Source of the DNA: Flavobacteriales bacterium
GTDB taxonomy: Bacteria > Bacteroidota > Bacteroidia > Flavobacteriales > TMED113
Reading direction: 5' to 3'
DNA: 55,199 bases
Assembly: GCA_002863085.1 (NCBI GenBank)
Contig: PKDT01000001.1
Coordinates: 1 to 55,199, forward strand
Program-made: the position numbers and the translations under genes
Part shown: piece by piece, positions 8,020 to 16,463 of the stretch
Position numbering within the stretch: position 1 is the stretch's first letter
Layout: the number at the start of each line of letters is the position of its first letter
The notes under the pieces: model-generated
Database searches by the model: none
The model's input: only the letters and a program-made list of their open reading frames with translations
Told to the model about the DNA's origin: nothing

Positions 8020-8973
8020 ATGACCAAAATAAATATTCCATCTTTAAATCTTGACAATTTTATTAACGGAAACGAATCACAAAAAAAATCTTTTGTTAAG
8101 AATCTTGGTGAAGCTTACGAAGAAATTGGTTTTGTAGCTATCGAAAATCACGGACTAACTGAAGAACTGACTAATTCATTGTATGAAGAAGTTAAAAAAT
8201 TTTTTCATCTCGAAGATAAAATAAAATTCAAATACGAGAGACCCGAACTCAATGGACAAAGGGGCTATATATCATTTGGAAGAGAGACCGCTAAAGGTTC
8301 AACAAAATCAGATTTAAAGGAATTTTGGCACTTTGGTCAAGAACTAGAAAAAGACGATCCGCTATTTAATGAATACGAACCAAATATTATGTGTGATGAA
8401 TTACCAAAATTTAATGAAGTTGGTAGAGAAACATTTAAAATATTAGAAAAAACAGGAGTTTCAATATTACAAGCTCTCGCTCTTCATCTTGGTATTGAAG
8501 AAAACTATTTTGATAAAAAAGTTAAGGGTGGCAATAGTATCTTAAGGGCGATTCATTATCCACCCATTACTTCTGCTCCAAAAGGTGCAGTCAGAGCAGC
8601 AGCCCACGGAGATATTAATTTAATAACTATTTTAATGGGGGCCAGTGCAAAGGGATTAGAAATCCAGACTAGAAAAGGTGATTGGATTGCAGTCACTGCT
8701 TTACCCAATCAAGTGATTGTGAATATTGGTGATATGATGTCAAGACTGACTAATGACAAACTTCACTCATCAATTCATCAAGTTACAAACCCTCCAAAAG
8801 ATGAGTGGGGCACTTCAAGATTTTCAATTCCATTTTTCATGCACCCAAGATCTGAAATGTCATTGAATTGTTTAGATTCATGTATATCAAATGAAAATCC
8901 AAAAAAATATCCTGATACAACAGCAGGTGAATTTTTAGAGGAAAGAATCAAAGAACTTGGATTAAAAAAGTAA
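8020..8973 (+). CDS. Isopenicillin N synthase-like 2-oxoglutarate/Fe(II)-dependent oxygenase
   Basis: This 317-residue cytosolic non-heme iron oxygenase has the N-terminal DIOX_N part (about 4-120, with GFVAIENHGLTEELTNSLY) and a C-terminal jelly-roll core. The iron ligands are visible: the H-x-D in AAAHGDINLITIL near residue 196 and the distal histidine in KLHSSIHQV near 249. The RFSIPFF arginine that binds 2-oxoglutarate is near 268. The substrate is unknown. The family covers small-molecule oxidations such as antibiotic and ethylene synthesis as well as uncharacterised housekeeping members. Its TAA overlaps the ATG of the SUI1 gene by one base, which suggests translational coupling. Confidence 0.88.
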   Translation: MTKINIPSLNLDNFINGNESQKKSFVKNLGEAYEEIGFVAIENHGLTEELTNSLYEEVKKFFHLEDKIKFKYERPELNGQRGYISFGRETAKGSTKSDLKEFWHFGQELEKDDPLFNEYEPNIMCDELPKFNEVGRETFKILEKTGVSILQALALHLGIEENYFDKKVKGGNSILRAIHYPPITSAPKGAVRAAAHGDINLITILMGASAKGLEIQTRKGDWIAVTALPNQVIVNIGDMMSRLTNDKLHSSIHQVTNPPKDEWGTSRFSIPFFMHPRSEMSLNCLDSCISNENPKKYPDTTAGEFLEERIKELGLKK

Positions 8974-9290
8974 TGGTAGGACAAATAGTATACTCAACAA
9001 ACAGTTCTATTTATAATGATGGTGAAGAGGATTTAAATTTTTCAAAAAATGATTATGTTATTGAAGTTTGTTTTGAAAAAAAAGGTCGTGCTGGAAAAGG
9101 AGTTACAATCTTAAAAGGATTTTTAGGAAACAAAGAAGCTTTGAACAGTCTTGCCAAGGAAATTAAAACACATTTGGCTATTGGAGGAAGCACTAAAAAA
9201 GGAGAAATAATACTTCAAGGAAGAATTCAAGAAAAGGTTATTAATTTTCTAAAAAATAAAGGATATAAAACAAAAAAGGTAGGTGGATAA
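8973..9290 (+). CDS. SUI1/eIF1-like translation initiation factor (YciH type)
   Basis: This is a 105-residue protein with a short variable N-terminus and the SUI1 domain at about 25-103. The typical R-x-GKGVT-x-LKGF pattern appears as GRAGKGVTILKGF, followed by LAKEIKTHLAIGGSTKKGEIILQG and the closing helix IQEKVINFLKNKGY. Bacterial YciH-type proteins resemble eukaryotic eIF1 and can bind the small ribosomal subunit, where they are thought to affect start-site fidelity or stress translation. The ATG at 8973 overlaps the oxygenase stop. The gene ends 1 nt before the opposing bshA, leaving no space for a terminator. Confidence 0.9.
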   Translation: MVGQIVYSTNSSIYNDGEEDLNFSKNDYVIEVCFEKKGRAGKGVTILKGFLGNKEALNSLAKEIKTHLAIGGSTKKGEIILQGRIQEKVINFLKNKGYKTKKVGG

Positions 9291-9291
9291 A

Positions 9292-10392
9292 TCATTCTAA
9301 CAATTTGTTATAACATTTTTCATACTCAGGAATTATTTTTGTTTTATCAAATTTCAATGCTGTTGAAAAAGAGTTAACACTAAAGCTCTTGTATAATTTT
9401 TTGTCATCCAACAGTTTTATAGACTTATTACTCATCTCATTGACATCTCCAACATTACAAGTAAAACCATTTTTATTATTTATTACTAGTTCAGTAACTC
9501 CCCCAGAGGATGTGGTAATAACTGGGACTCCAAATGACATTGCTTCCAGTGCGACTAAGCCAAAACTTTCTGACTCTGATGGCAATAAAAATAGGTCTGA
9601 TTTTTTTAAATAAGTCTTAATATTTCGGCTTTTTCCAACAAAGTGAATATTATTGTGGATACGTAATTTTTTTGACATTTTTTTTGCTTTGTTAAGTTCG
9701 GGTCCATCACCTATCATAATAAGTTCTGAATCAATTTTTTTGAATATATTACTAAAAATTGATATCACATCACAAACTCTCTTTACAGGTCTAAAATTTG
9801 AAATATGTGTCATTACTTTTTTCTTATTTTTTTTAAAGTCAAGAAAAAATGATTTATCAATATCTATAAAATTAGGAATAACATGAATTGGCTTTTCTAT
9901 GTTAAAATACTTTAAAGTTTGATTTTTGAGATCATTAGAAACACATGTAACAATTGTTGATTCATTTATTGCGTATCTAACAGAGGATAGAACAAAAGGA
10001 CTTTTTCCAACAAGAGAAATATCTGTACCATGGAGGGTGGTTATGATTGGAATTTTAATATTTTCTTTATCTAAAATTTTTTGAGCATTGACTGCAGCAT
10101 ATGCGTGTGGTATGGCATAATGGACATGTAATAAATCTAAGTTATATTTTTTTACTACCTCAACAATTGTCGCAGTTAATGCGAGCTCATAAGGTGGATA
10201 TTCAAAAAGTGGATACAATGGAACTGTTACTTTGTGAAAAAAAATATTTGGTTCGGCTAAATCAATTCTTACTGGCTTCTCATATGAAATGAAATGTACT
10301 TCGAAATTATTTGTTAAACCTCTTCCAAGCTCAGAGGCAACAATACCACTTCCACCAAATGTTGGATAACATATTATTCCGATCTTCTTCAT
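9292..10392 (-). CDS. bshA: N-acetyl-alpha-D-glucosaminyl L-malate synthase (bacillithiol synthesis)
   Basis: BshA is a GT4-fold glycosyltransferase that joins GlcNAc from UDP-GlcNAc to L-malate, the first step of bacillithiol synthesis. The 366-residue length fits. Diagnostic features are the N-terminus KKIGIICYPTFGGSGIVASELG, the LLHVHYAIPHAYAA block near residue 95, TTLHGTDISLVG near 125, SNFRPVKR near 192, and the nucleotide-sugar segment LLPSESESFGLVALEAM near 273. It is the last gene of a run with the GH3 fusion and MORN genes, 2 nt after the MORN stop. bshB and bshC are not in the window, so thiol production cannot be confirmed here. Confidence 0.94.
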   Translation of the reverse strand: MKKIGIICYPTFGGSGIVASELGRGLTNNFEVHFISYEKPVRIDLAEPNIFFHKVTVPLYPLFEYPPYELALTATIVEVVKKYNLDLLHVHYAIPHAYAAVNAQKILDKENIKIPIITTLHGTDISLVGKSPFVLSSVRYAINESTIVTCVSNDLKNQTLKYFNIEKPIHVIPNFIDIDKSFFLDFKKNKKKVMTHISNFRPVKRVCDVISIFSNIFKKIDSELIMIGDGPELNKAKKMSKKLRIHNNIHFVGKSRNIKTYLKKSDLFLLPSESESFGLVALEAMSFGVPVITTSSGGVTELVINNKNGFTCNVGDVNEMSNKSIKLLDDKKLYKSFSVNSFSTALKFDKTKIIPEYEKCYNKLLE

Positions 10393-10394
10393 GT

Positions 10395-11132
10395 TTAATT
10401 GTTATTGTATTCAATACACTTTTTAGAAACACCTAAACTATCATATTCACACCACTCACCTATCTTATTTCCATTTTTTAAGCTCCCCTTTAAACGTATC
10501 ATTCCAGACTCGAAAAATACAATTTTTTCGCCATTTGGGTTGTTATTACTGTAAGGAATTTGGGACTTCAATTTTCCAGATTTGAAATAGGTGAAAACAG
10601 TGTCAACTATACTGCCCATTGAATATTTGTATTGAATGCTTAAAACACCATTATCAAAATACCAGCTAGATGTTCCATTTTTTTTATTTTTAATAAAATT
10701 TGCATATTCTTGAATTTTTCCGTTACGGTAATATTTTTTGTATTCTCCATTAAGTGAGCCCATGTTAAAAATTTTATCTTCTTTTATTTTACCATTATCA
10801 TAAAAATAAATCTGTCTACCATCATTCATGCCGTCAGAATAAAACTCTTGTTCCTTTAATTTTCCTTTTTTGTCAATTAGCAATCGAATGCCATTTAAAA
10901 TTCCAGATTTGTAATTTATAATTTCTCTAATTTGACCATTTTCATGATATTTAATCCATTGACCTTCCTCCTTATCGTTTAAAAAAAATCCTTCCTCGGC
11001 GATTGTGGAATCATTTTTAAATGGAAAGGTCAATTTCCAGAAACCTTGTTTAAATCCTTTGTTATCGATCTTATTTTGTGATAATATGATTAATGGAACA
11101 AAAAATAAAATTAATAAGAATCTAATAGTCAT
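10395..11132 (-). CDS. Exported MORN-repeat protein (YwqK-like)
   Basis: The product is 245 residues from the ATG at 11132, which lies one base after the GH3 stop (TAATATG). The ORF track start, a TTG at 11141, looks spurious. A signal peptide (residues 1-19, ending IILSQ) precedes about eight MORN_2-type repeats, such as WIKYHENGQIREIINY, IYFYDNGKIKEDKIF and KYYRNGKIQEYANF. Databases often label this family antitoxin component YwqK, but nothing toxin-like lies nearby. Such repeats form elongated beta structures, often exported in Bacteroidetes. Its position between a wall-recycling enzyme and bshA suggests co-transcription but gives no specific role. Confidence 0.78.
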   Translation of the reverse strand: MTIRFLLILFFVPLIILSQNKIDNKGFKQGFWKLTFPFKNDSTIAEEGFFLNDKEEGQWIKYHENGQIREIINYKSGILNGIRLLIDKKGKLKEQEFYSDGMNDGRQIYFYDNGKIKEDKIFNMGSLNGEYKKYYRNGKIQEYANFIKNKKNGTSSWYFDNGVLSIQYKYSMGSIVDTVFTYFKSGKLKSQIPYSNNNPNGEKIVFFESGMIRLKGSLKNGNKIGEWCEYDSLGVSKKCIEYNNN

Positions 11133-11133
11133 A

Positions 11134-14061
11134 TTATTCAATAATTGAGTTATATATTATTTTTTGAATATCTGTACGAATATTTTGATCTATAAGTTTT
11201 TTATTCATGCCGTCTGGAAACGAACGGCCGTTTGATAAGAAAACATATGATATATTTTTATCAGGATCAGACCAAGCCATAGTTCCTGTCCAACCAGAGT
11301 GTCCAAAACTTAAATTTGATATTGAATCACATGTTGGACCATTTTCATCAGGATCAATACTAGGTTTGTCAAAAATAATACCTCTTCTATTTTCGTTTTC
11401 TGTAAAATGAGAACTTGAAAAATAATTAATTGTTTTTTGGGAAACAAAAAATTCTTCAATGTGGTTAACATCAAGATAATAATTCATTATTCTTATGACA
11501 TCTATCGCATTAGAAAATAGTCCAGCGTGCAGGGCAACACCCCCTAACATTGCAGCTCCTTGGTCGTGAACATATCCTTGAACTAACTGTTTTCTAAAAT
11601 AATTATCATTCTCTGTTGGGACAATTATTTGTTTTGGGAATTTTTCAAGTGGGTTATAAAGAACTCTATGCAAACCAAGAGGATGATATAGTCTTGATGA
11701 TATGAAGTCCTGAATATTGGATTCTATTTTTTTTTCAATTATTCCTTGTATCAAATAGAATCCTAAATCACTGTATTTGTATTTCTTTTCATCAAGTAAA
11801 TCAGACTTGAGAACTGTTTTAAATATGGAATCTTTATAGCTGTTATTTATGTATAAATCCCTTGCGACTTTAATATTGAAATTGTGTTTTTCATTTTTTG
11901 AAAATATATTTTCCTTATAATTACCGGAATCATTAATGGTATTTTTATAAAAAGGTATCCAAGGAAAAAGTCCGGCCTGGTGGGTAAAAATATTAATTAT
12001 CCTGAGATTTGCTTTGTTACTAACTTTGAATATTTTATCATAACTTTTGAGTTTCTTATTTAAATTTATTGATCTCTTTTCTTTAAGATACATTACAATT
12101 GGAGCGGCAGAAAGAATTTTAGTCAATGAAGCAATATCATAAAGATGATAGTCCTTTACTGCTTTAAGCGTGTCGTAAGTATGAAAACCAAAAGATTTGT
12201 TATAAATTATTTTACCATATCTTGATACAACTATTTGACAACCTGGCAGCACCTTGTCTTTTATTGCAGTATTTACAACAGAATCGATTTTTTTTAGTGT
12301 ATCTAAGCTCATACCTACTTCAGTTGGCAAGGCAAATTCTGTTATTGTAGTTTTTTCTAAATTGATTCCACTATTACAGGGAAATTCATTTAATGAAATT
12401 GGCAACTGGCCTTTAGCACCAATAGATCCAAAAATCAATTGTGCAGTTAAATCCTGAAAATCAAATGAATTTTGATAAGAAACAATAATTGAATTAACAT
12501 TCTTAGTATGAAGTTTATTTAATAATCTTGGATGACCAAAGACGTTTAAAATCACATCTTTTTTTTGTGACAAATTCTCTATAAAGTCCTTCTCAATTTT
12601 CTTTAATTTATGTGAATCCCAAAAGTTTTCATTTGGAAAATGTAAACCAATAATCACAAGGTCATAATTTTCTAGTTTTTTATGCAAATTATTTTCTTTA
12701 CTGAAATTGTACTTATTAAAATCATAACTGTCTACTGGTAAATAATTGTTAAGTCTGTTGTAAAAAATATTACCACTGTCTGACCCCATCTTCAAAAAGG
12801 CAATTTTGGACTTAGTAAAGGTCTTAATAGGCAAAGAACCATCATTTTTAAGTACAGTGATAGCATTTTTTGACAAATCCCTATTTAATTGCAAATCTCT
12901 TGAGTTGAGAAGCTTAAAATCATTAGATTTAATATCACTATTTTTTTTCTGAACCCATGCTTTAGCCATTAAAATACGACGACAACTTTCATTGAGTTGA
13001 TCTTCTAATGCTTTATTTTTAATTACAGATTTTTTAATAAGATCTATAGCAGCCTCAACGTGACTAGGAAAAAGTAATATATCGTTCCCAGCCAAGAATG
13101 CATTTAATTCTTTTTCACCAGGTTTACTGAAATTTGATAATGCTTTCATATTTAGAGCATCACTTATAACTAGACCATCAAAATTTAAACTATCTCTCAA
13201 AATATTTTTAATAATCGTTTTTGAAAGTGAAGATGGAACATTACTGGAATCAACAGACGGTAAACTTATGTGAGCCGTCATAACTGAACTAAGATTGTGA
13301 TCAATAAGTTCTTTAAATGGAAATAATTCTAAACTATCCAATCTTTCATAGCTGTGTCTAATAACAGGAAGCGAAATATGTGAATCAACGTTCGTATCTC
13401 CATGACCAGGAAAATGTTTGGCACATGCTAAAATGCCATTTTCTTGCATTGAAGACATGAATAACATCCCTTTTTTTGATACTAAATGTTTGTTTTGGCC
13501 GTATGATCTTCGGTCAATTATTGGATTATCTGGATTATTGTTAATATCTAAAACCGGTGCAAAATTAATACCAACACCTAAATTATTTAACTGATTAGCC
13601 ACACTTCGTCCCATTTCATAGATTAGACTGTCGTTTTGTATTGCTCCTATTGTCATTGCCCAAGGAAAGGTTTGAGAACTATCAATTCTCATCGAAACAC
13701 CCCACTCAGCATCAATTCCCGTCAATAAGGGAATTTTTGATAAATTGTTATATCTTTTGATTAATGACCTTAAATCGCTAGGACTGGATTTAAAAAAAAT
13801 TAACCCCCCAATATTGAATCTATTTATTAGAGTATCAACTTTTTTGAAGTAATCCTCACCTAGATTTTTACCATTGCCAGCAACCATAAATAGTTGAGAT
13901 ATCTTTTGCTCAGTTGAAAGCTTAGAAATAATACTGTCTGCCCATACAATTGAATGCCTTGTTTCGAAAGCAGGTGATTTTTTATTTTCATTAAAAGTTG
14001 TTTCAGGAGTTTTAAATGAGATTAATACCAAGAAAGAAATTAATAATGTTGAGATTCTCAC
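11134..14061 (-). CDS. Glycoside hydrolase family 3 (beta-N-acetylhexosaminidase-like) fused to a beta-lactamase-family serine hydrolase
   Basis: This 975-residue exported protein starts at a GTG (14061) with a hydrophobic signal segment. Residues about 40-570 are a GH3 module with NagZ-type marks: LLTGIDAEWGVSMRI, NFAPVLDIN, the general-acid histidine loop AKHFPGHGDTNVDSH and the nucleophile region VISDALNMKAL. Residues about 590-975 are a serine-hydrolase fold: the S-x-x-K motif in IASLTKILSA, the Y-x-x motif KYSDLGFYLIQG and HSGWTGT in place of the KTG box. The pair suggests periplasmic muropeptide trimming or recycling. The combination is found in other Bacteroidetes. Reading frame appears intact throughout. 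Confidence 0.88.
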   Translation of the reverse strand: MRISTLLISFLVLISFKTPETTFNENKKSPAFETRHSIVWADSIISKLSTEQKISQLFMVAGNGKNLGEDYFKKVDTLINRFNIGGLIFFKSSPSDLRSLIKRYNNLSKIPLLTGIDAEWGVSMRIDSSQTFPWAMTIGAIQNDSLIYEMGRSVANQLNNLGVGINFAPVLDINNNPDNPIIDRRSYGQNKHLVSKKGMLFMSSMQENGILACAKHFPGHGDTNVDSHISLPVIRHSYERLDSLELFPFKELIDHNLSSVMTAHISLPSVDSSNVPSSLSKTIIKNILRDSLNFDGLVISDALNMKALSNFSKPGEKELNAFLAGNDILLFPSHVEAAIDLIKKSVIKNKALEDQLNESCRRILMAKAWVQKKNSDIKSNDFKLLNSRDLQLNRDLSKNAITVLKNDGSLPIKTFTKSKIAFLKMGSDSGNIFYNRLNNYLPVDSYDFNKYNFSKENNLHKKLENYDLVIIGLHFPNENFWDSHKLKKIEKDFIENLSQKKDVILNVFGHPRLLNKLHTKNVNSIIVSYQNSFDFQDLTAQLIFGSIGAKGQLPISLNEFPCNSGINLEKTTITEFALPTEVGMSLDTLKKIDSVVNTAIKDKVLPGCQIVVSRYGKIIYNKSFGFHTYDTLKAVKDYHLYDIASLTKILSAAPIVMYLKEKRSINLNKKLKSYDKIFKVSNKANLRIINIFTHQAGLFPWIPFYKNTINDSGNYKENIFSKNEKHNFNIKVARDLYINNSYKDSIFKTVLKSDLLDEKKYKYSDLGFYLIQGIIEKKIESNIQDFISSRLYHPLGLHRVLYNPLEKFPKQIIVPTENDNYFRKQLVQGYVHDQGAAMLGGVALHAGLFSNAIDVIRIMNYYLDVNHIEEFFVSQKTINYFSSSHFTENENRRGIIFDKPSIDPDENGPTCDSISNLSFGHSGWTGTMAWSDPDKNISYVFLSNGRSFPDGMNKKLIDQNIRTDIQKIIYNSIIE

Positions 14062-14115
14062 AATATTTATAAATTTAAATTTTCCAAATAACTAAACATA
14101 AATTCAAATAATTAA

Positions 14116-14532
14116 TTAACTAAACTTCATGTGAAAATCATTTGGTAATCTTACAGTTTTTTTTTTGTTGTAGTCATAACATACTATGCCTGTTTTAATC
14201 TTTGCAATAGTATTTTCATTGTTTGTTATCAAATAAAATAAATCAAAACCAATTTTTGAAATTTCTGTTACAGATAACCCTATTGACAACTTATCACCAT
14301 GAAAACTTTGATTTTTATATTCAATAGCGCAATCCGCCATAATCAAACTACAGTTATAAAATTTATTTTCGCTTTGATTAATAGATTTTAAGAACCTAAT
14401 TCGCGCTTCATGAGCAATGGTCAAAACAGAATCATTTCCCATGTGCCCCCCATAATTTATATCACTGATTCTTATAAAAATTTCAGTTTTAAAGTGAAAA
14501 AATTTAGGTTCGATTAATTTAACTCTTGGCAT
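14116..14532 (-). CDS. Hotdog-fold acyl-CoA thioesterase (4HBT-like)
   Basis: This is a 138-residue hotdog-fold protein. The N-terminal FIRISDINYGGHMGNDSVLTIAHEARIRFL has the D-x-n-x-x-H pattern of the 4-hydroxybenzoyl-CoA thioesterase family, with the aspartate and HMGND loop placed as in YbgC/FadM-like enzymes. It probably hydrolyses acyl-CoA thioesters in the cytosol, with an unknown chain preference. It lies 54 nt upstream of the GH3 gene on the same strand and may or may not be co-transcribed. The ATG at 14532 fits the family N-terminus. Confidence 0.8.
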   Translation of the reverse strand: MPRVKLIEPKFFHFKTEIFIRISDINYGGHMGNDSVLTIAHEARIRFLKSINQSENKFYNCSLIMADCAIEYKNQSFHGDKLSIGLSVTEISKIGFDLFYLITNNENTIAKIKTGIVCYDYNKKKTVRLPNDFHMKFS

Positions 14533-14570
14533 TTGATTAAATTACAAATAAATTAATACATTTAGATAGA

Positions 14571-15137
14571 ATGAATCAATTTAAATATACCATATTCTTA
14601 ATTTTCACAATTTGTTTGAACATATATTCGCAAGACTACATAAAGAGTCTTCCAGAAAATTTTTTATTAGTAAGACTAAAAACAAATGAAAAGCTAATTC
14701 AGTACTACATCAAAAATGGAGACGTAAATTCAGCAAATCGTGAAAAGTTAAAGATCAAAGAACTAAACAATGAGATTATGAGCTCATTTAAAAAAAACTG
14801 GACATTATCCCCCGTTTATTTTTTTTATAGTAATTACACTGAGGAAATAAAAAAAGGAAACTTTAAATCTGTTTTTCACGATAAACCAAACAAAAATATA
14901 AATAACTTTGACACAAATATTTTGAATAAAAAACCTGTTATTGTATATTTTGGTTATCCTCAAGGAAAAATAAAGTTTGATGCTCTTGTAATTAGCAATT
15001 TTAAATTAGAACAATTAGAAAAACCCTATCCAAAATATGTAAGAACTTTTAAAGGGCTGGGTTTTCTTAAAAGAAGTACCGACAGAGTGGTTAATATCCT
15101 TAATAAAAAAGTTAAGTGGTATTATGACAACAAATAA
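14571..15137 (+). CDS. Exported protein of unknown function
   Basis: I do not recognise a named domain. The 188-residue product has a signal peptide (MNQFKYTIFLIFTICLNIYSQ), then a helical basic and acidic stretch (LKTNEKLIQYYIKNGDVNSANREK) and an alpha/beta C-terminal part with NWTLSPVYFFYSNYTEEI and KKPVIVYFGYPQG. The gene is intact and its base use matches its neighbours. It is divergent from the thioesterase by 38 nt, and its 3' end overlaps the opposing exonuclease gene by 16 nt. It looks like a conserved periplasmic or lipid-facing protein of flavobacteria, but that is impression only. Confidence 0.65.
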   Translation: MNQFKYTIFLIFTICLNIYSQDYIKSLPENFLLVRLKTNEKLIQYYIKNGDVNSANREKLKIKELNNEIMSSFKKNWTLSPVYFFYSNYTEEIKKGNFKSVFHDKPNKNINNFDTNILNKKPVIVYFGYPQGKIKFDALVISNFKLEQLEKPYPKYVRTFKGLGFLKRSTDRVVNILNKKVKWYYDNK

Positions 15138-15703
15138 TCTCTTTTTTTAAACTCATTTAAAATTTTTGGACAAATCCAAGCATCAATTGCGGCATAGTTT
15201 TTTTGACTTTCGCTAAGTGTATCAACTTCCCAGTCTGAAAGTCTTTGTTTCTTGCTAATTCTTTTACCTAACATTAAAATTGAAAGCTTAATAGCACCAA
15301 AACTTTTAAAGTCATTGTTTTTAGCAATTTTGTTGAGATCAACAAATGAATTAGCTTCAAAGGACTTTATCTTGTTTAGTCCATTAATATCATTTTTTAA
15401 ATCAATGCCAACTTTGATAATTTTAGAATTTTCAAATAGTTTAATTAATTCATTAAACAACCCTATTTTATTGATTCTGAAAAGAAATATATCATTATCA
15501 ATAGAAATCTGAACTAGTGAGATACTATGATATACTCCTCTTTTAAACGCTGGTTTGGTTTCTGTATCGAAACCAACAACTTTTGCTGATTTTATTTTTT
15601 CTTTGAAAGTTGAATTTTTTTTTAGATCATCAACTAGGTGAATTCTTCCATCAAAATCAATTAGTGGATAATTTTTAATTTCGTCTTTATCTAAATATTT
15701 CAT
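15122..15703 (-). CDS. 3'-5' exonuclease domain protein (DEDDy, RNase D-like)
   Basis: This 193-residue cytosolic nuclease carries the three DEDD motifs: VVGFDTETKPAF (Exo I, D and E) near residue 43, VGIDLKNDINGLN (Exo II) near 98, and YAAIDAWICPKI (Exo III, Y-x-x-x-D) near 170. It is a stand-alone exonuclease domain without the HRDC domain of full RNase D, so a role in RNA trimming or nucleic-acid turnover is likely but unspecified. It lies 1 nt after comB (TGATATG), as the third gene of a gcvT-comB-exonuclease unit. Confidence 0.88.
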   Translation of the reverse strand: MKYLDKDEIKNYPLIDFDGRIHLVDDLKKNSTFKEKIKSAKVVGFDTETKPAFKRGVYHSISLVQISIDNDIFLFRINKIGLFNELIKLFENSKIIKVGIDLKNDINGLNKIKSFEANSFVDLNKIAKNNDFKSFGAIKLSILMLGKRISKKQRLSDWEVDTLSESQKNYAAIDAWICPKILNEFKKRDYLLS

Positions 15704-15704
15704 A

Positions 15705-16463
15705 TCAAACAGCTAAAAAACCATAAAAATCAAATTTATCTTCAAATTTTAAATTTTTCCATGATGGAACTAAAGACATAGTGTCAATTTGCATACAATA
15801 TCTAATATCATTTACTAAATTCAGTCTATTCATGTAAGCAGATTTTTCAACCGCACTCATCAAATTTAACTTATTGCTTTCATAAATATTGAAAGACATT
15901 GCAGCCGAGTCAGATTCATATTTAAAATTGTAATCAAGTAGTTTATTTACAATCATTCCAGCTAATAATGTATCCTCAATACAAAACCTACCTTTCCATC
16001 CCGAGCAGAAAACTAAAACATCATTATTAAAATTCTTAGCTAAGGATCTGACGACTGAACCTACATTGAGAAATGAAGCAATCAAAACACCATGTCCGGC
16101 TTTTTTTGATTTTTCAATGGCTTTAGTACCATTGGTTGTAGTTATGACTAAGGATTTATTTCTAAAATTTTTCCCATCGTACGAAACAGGTGAATTTCCA
16201 AAATCGAAGCTTTCTACAATTTTACCATTTCTTTCAGCGGCAAAAGTATATTTGTTGTTATCTAGTTTTTTTTTTAGAAATTCAGCTTGATCTAGTGAAG
16301 ATACTGGAATTACTTTATCTCCGTGATGTTTTAAAAAAACACACATAGCTGTTGTAGCTCTAAAGACATCAATTACCACTACGGTTTTTTCTTTTAAATC
16401 GAACAAATCAATCATCAAGGGAGAAAGACAAACGTCAACTTTTCTTGTTTTTTCACTTAACAT
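15705..16463 (-). CDS. comB: 2-phosphosulfolactate phosphatase
   Basis: ComB is a Mg2+-dependent phosphatase that releases phosphate from (R)-2-phospho-3-sulfolactate to give sulfolactate. The 252-residue product shows the family pattern: VVVIDVFRATTAMCVFLKHH near residue 30, FAAERNGK near 75, FGNSPVSY, the signature ITTTNGTKAI near 110 and VFCSGWKGRFCIEDTLLAG near 153. Its ATG overlaps the end of gcvT by 11 nt. The partner ComA is encoded about 10 kb away. In methanogens these two enzymes start coenzyme M synthesis. In Bacteroidetes sulfolactate may instead feed cysteate and sulfonolipids, which is inference here. Confidence 0.92.
   Translation of the reverse strand: MLSEKTRKVDVCLSPLMIDLFDLKEKTVVVIDVFRATTAMCVFLKHHGDKVIPVSSLDQAEFLKKKLDNNKYTFAAERNGKIVESFDFGNSPVSYDGKNFRNKSLVITTTNGTKAIEKSKKAGHGVLIASFLNVGSVVRSLAKNFNNDVLVFCSGWKGRFCIEDTLLAGMIVNKLLDYNFKYESDSAAMSFNIYESNKLNLMSAVEKSAYMNRLNLVNDIRYCMQIDTMSLVPSWKNLKFEDKFDFYGFLAV

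Noticed and set aside
10395-11132. MORN-repeat protein as part of a toxin-antitoxin system, as the YwqK label suggests
   Set aside because: No toxin-like gene is adjacent, and the protein is exported with a signal peptide.
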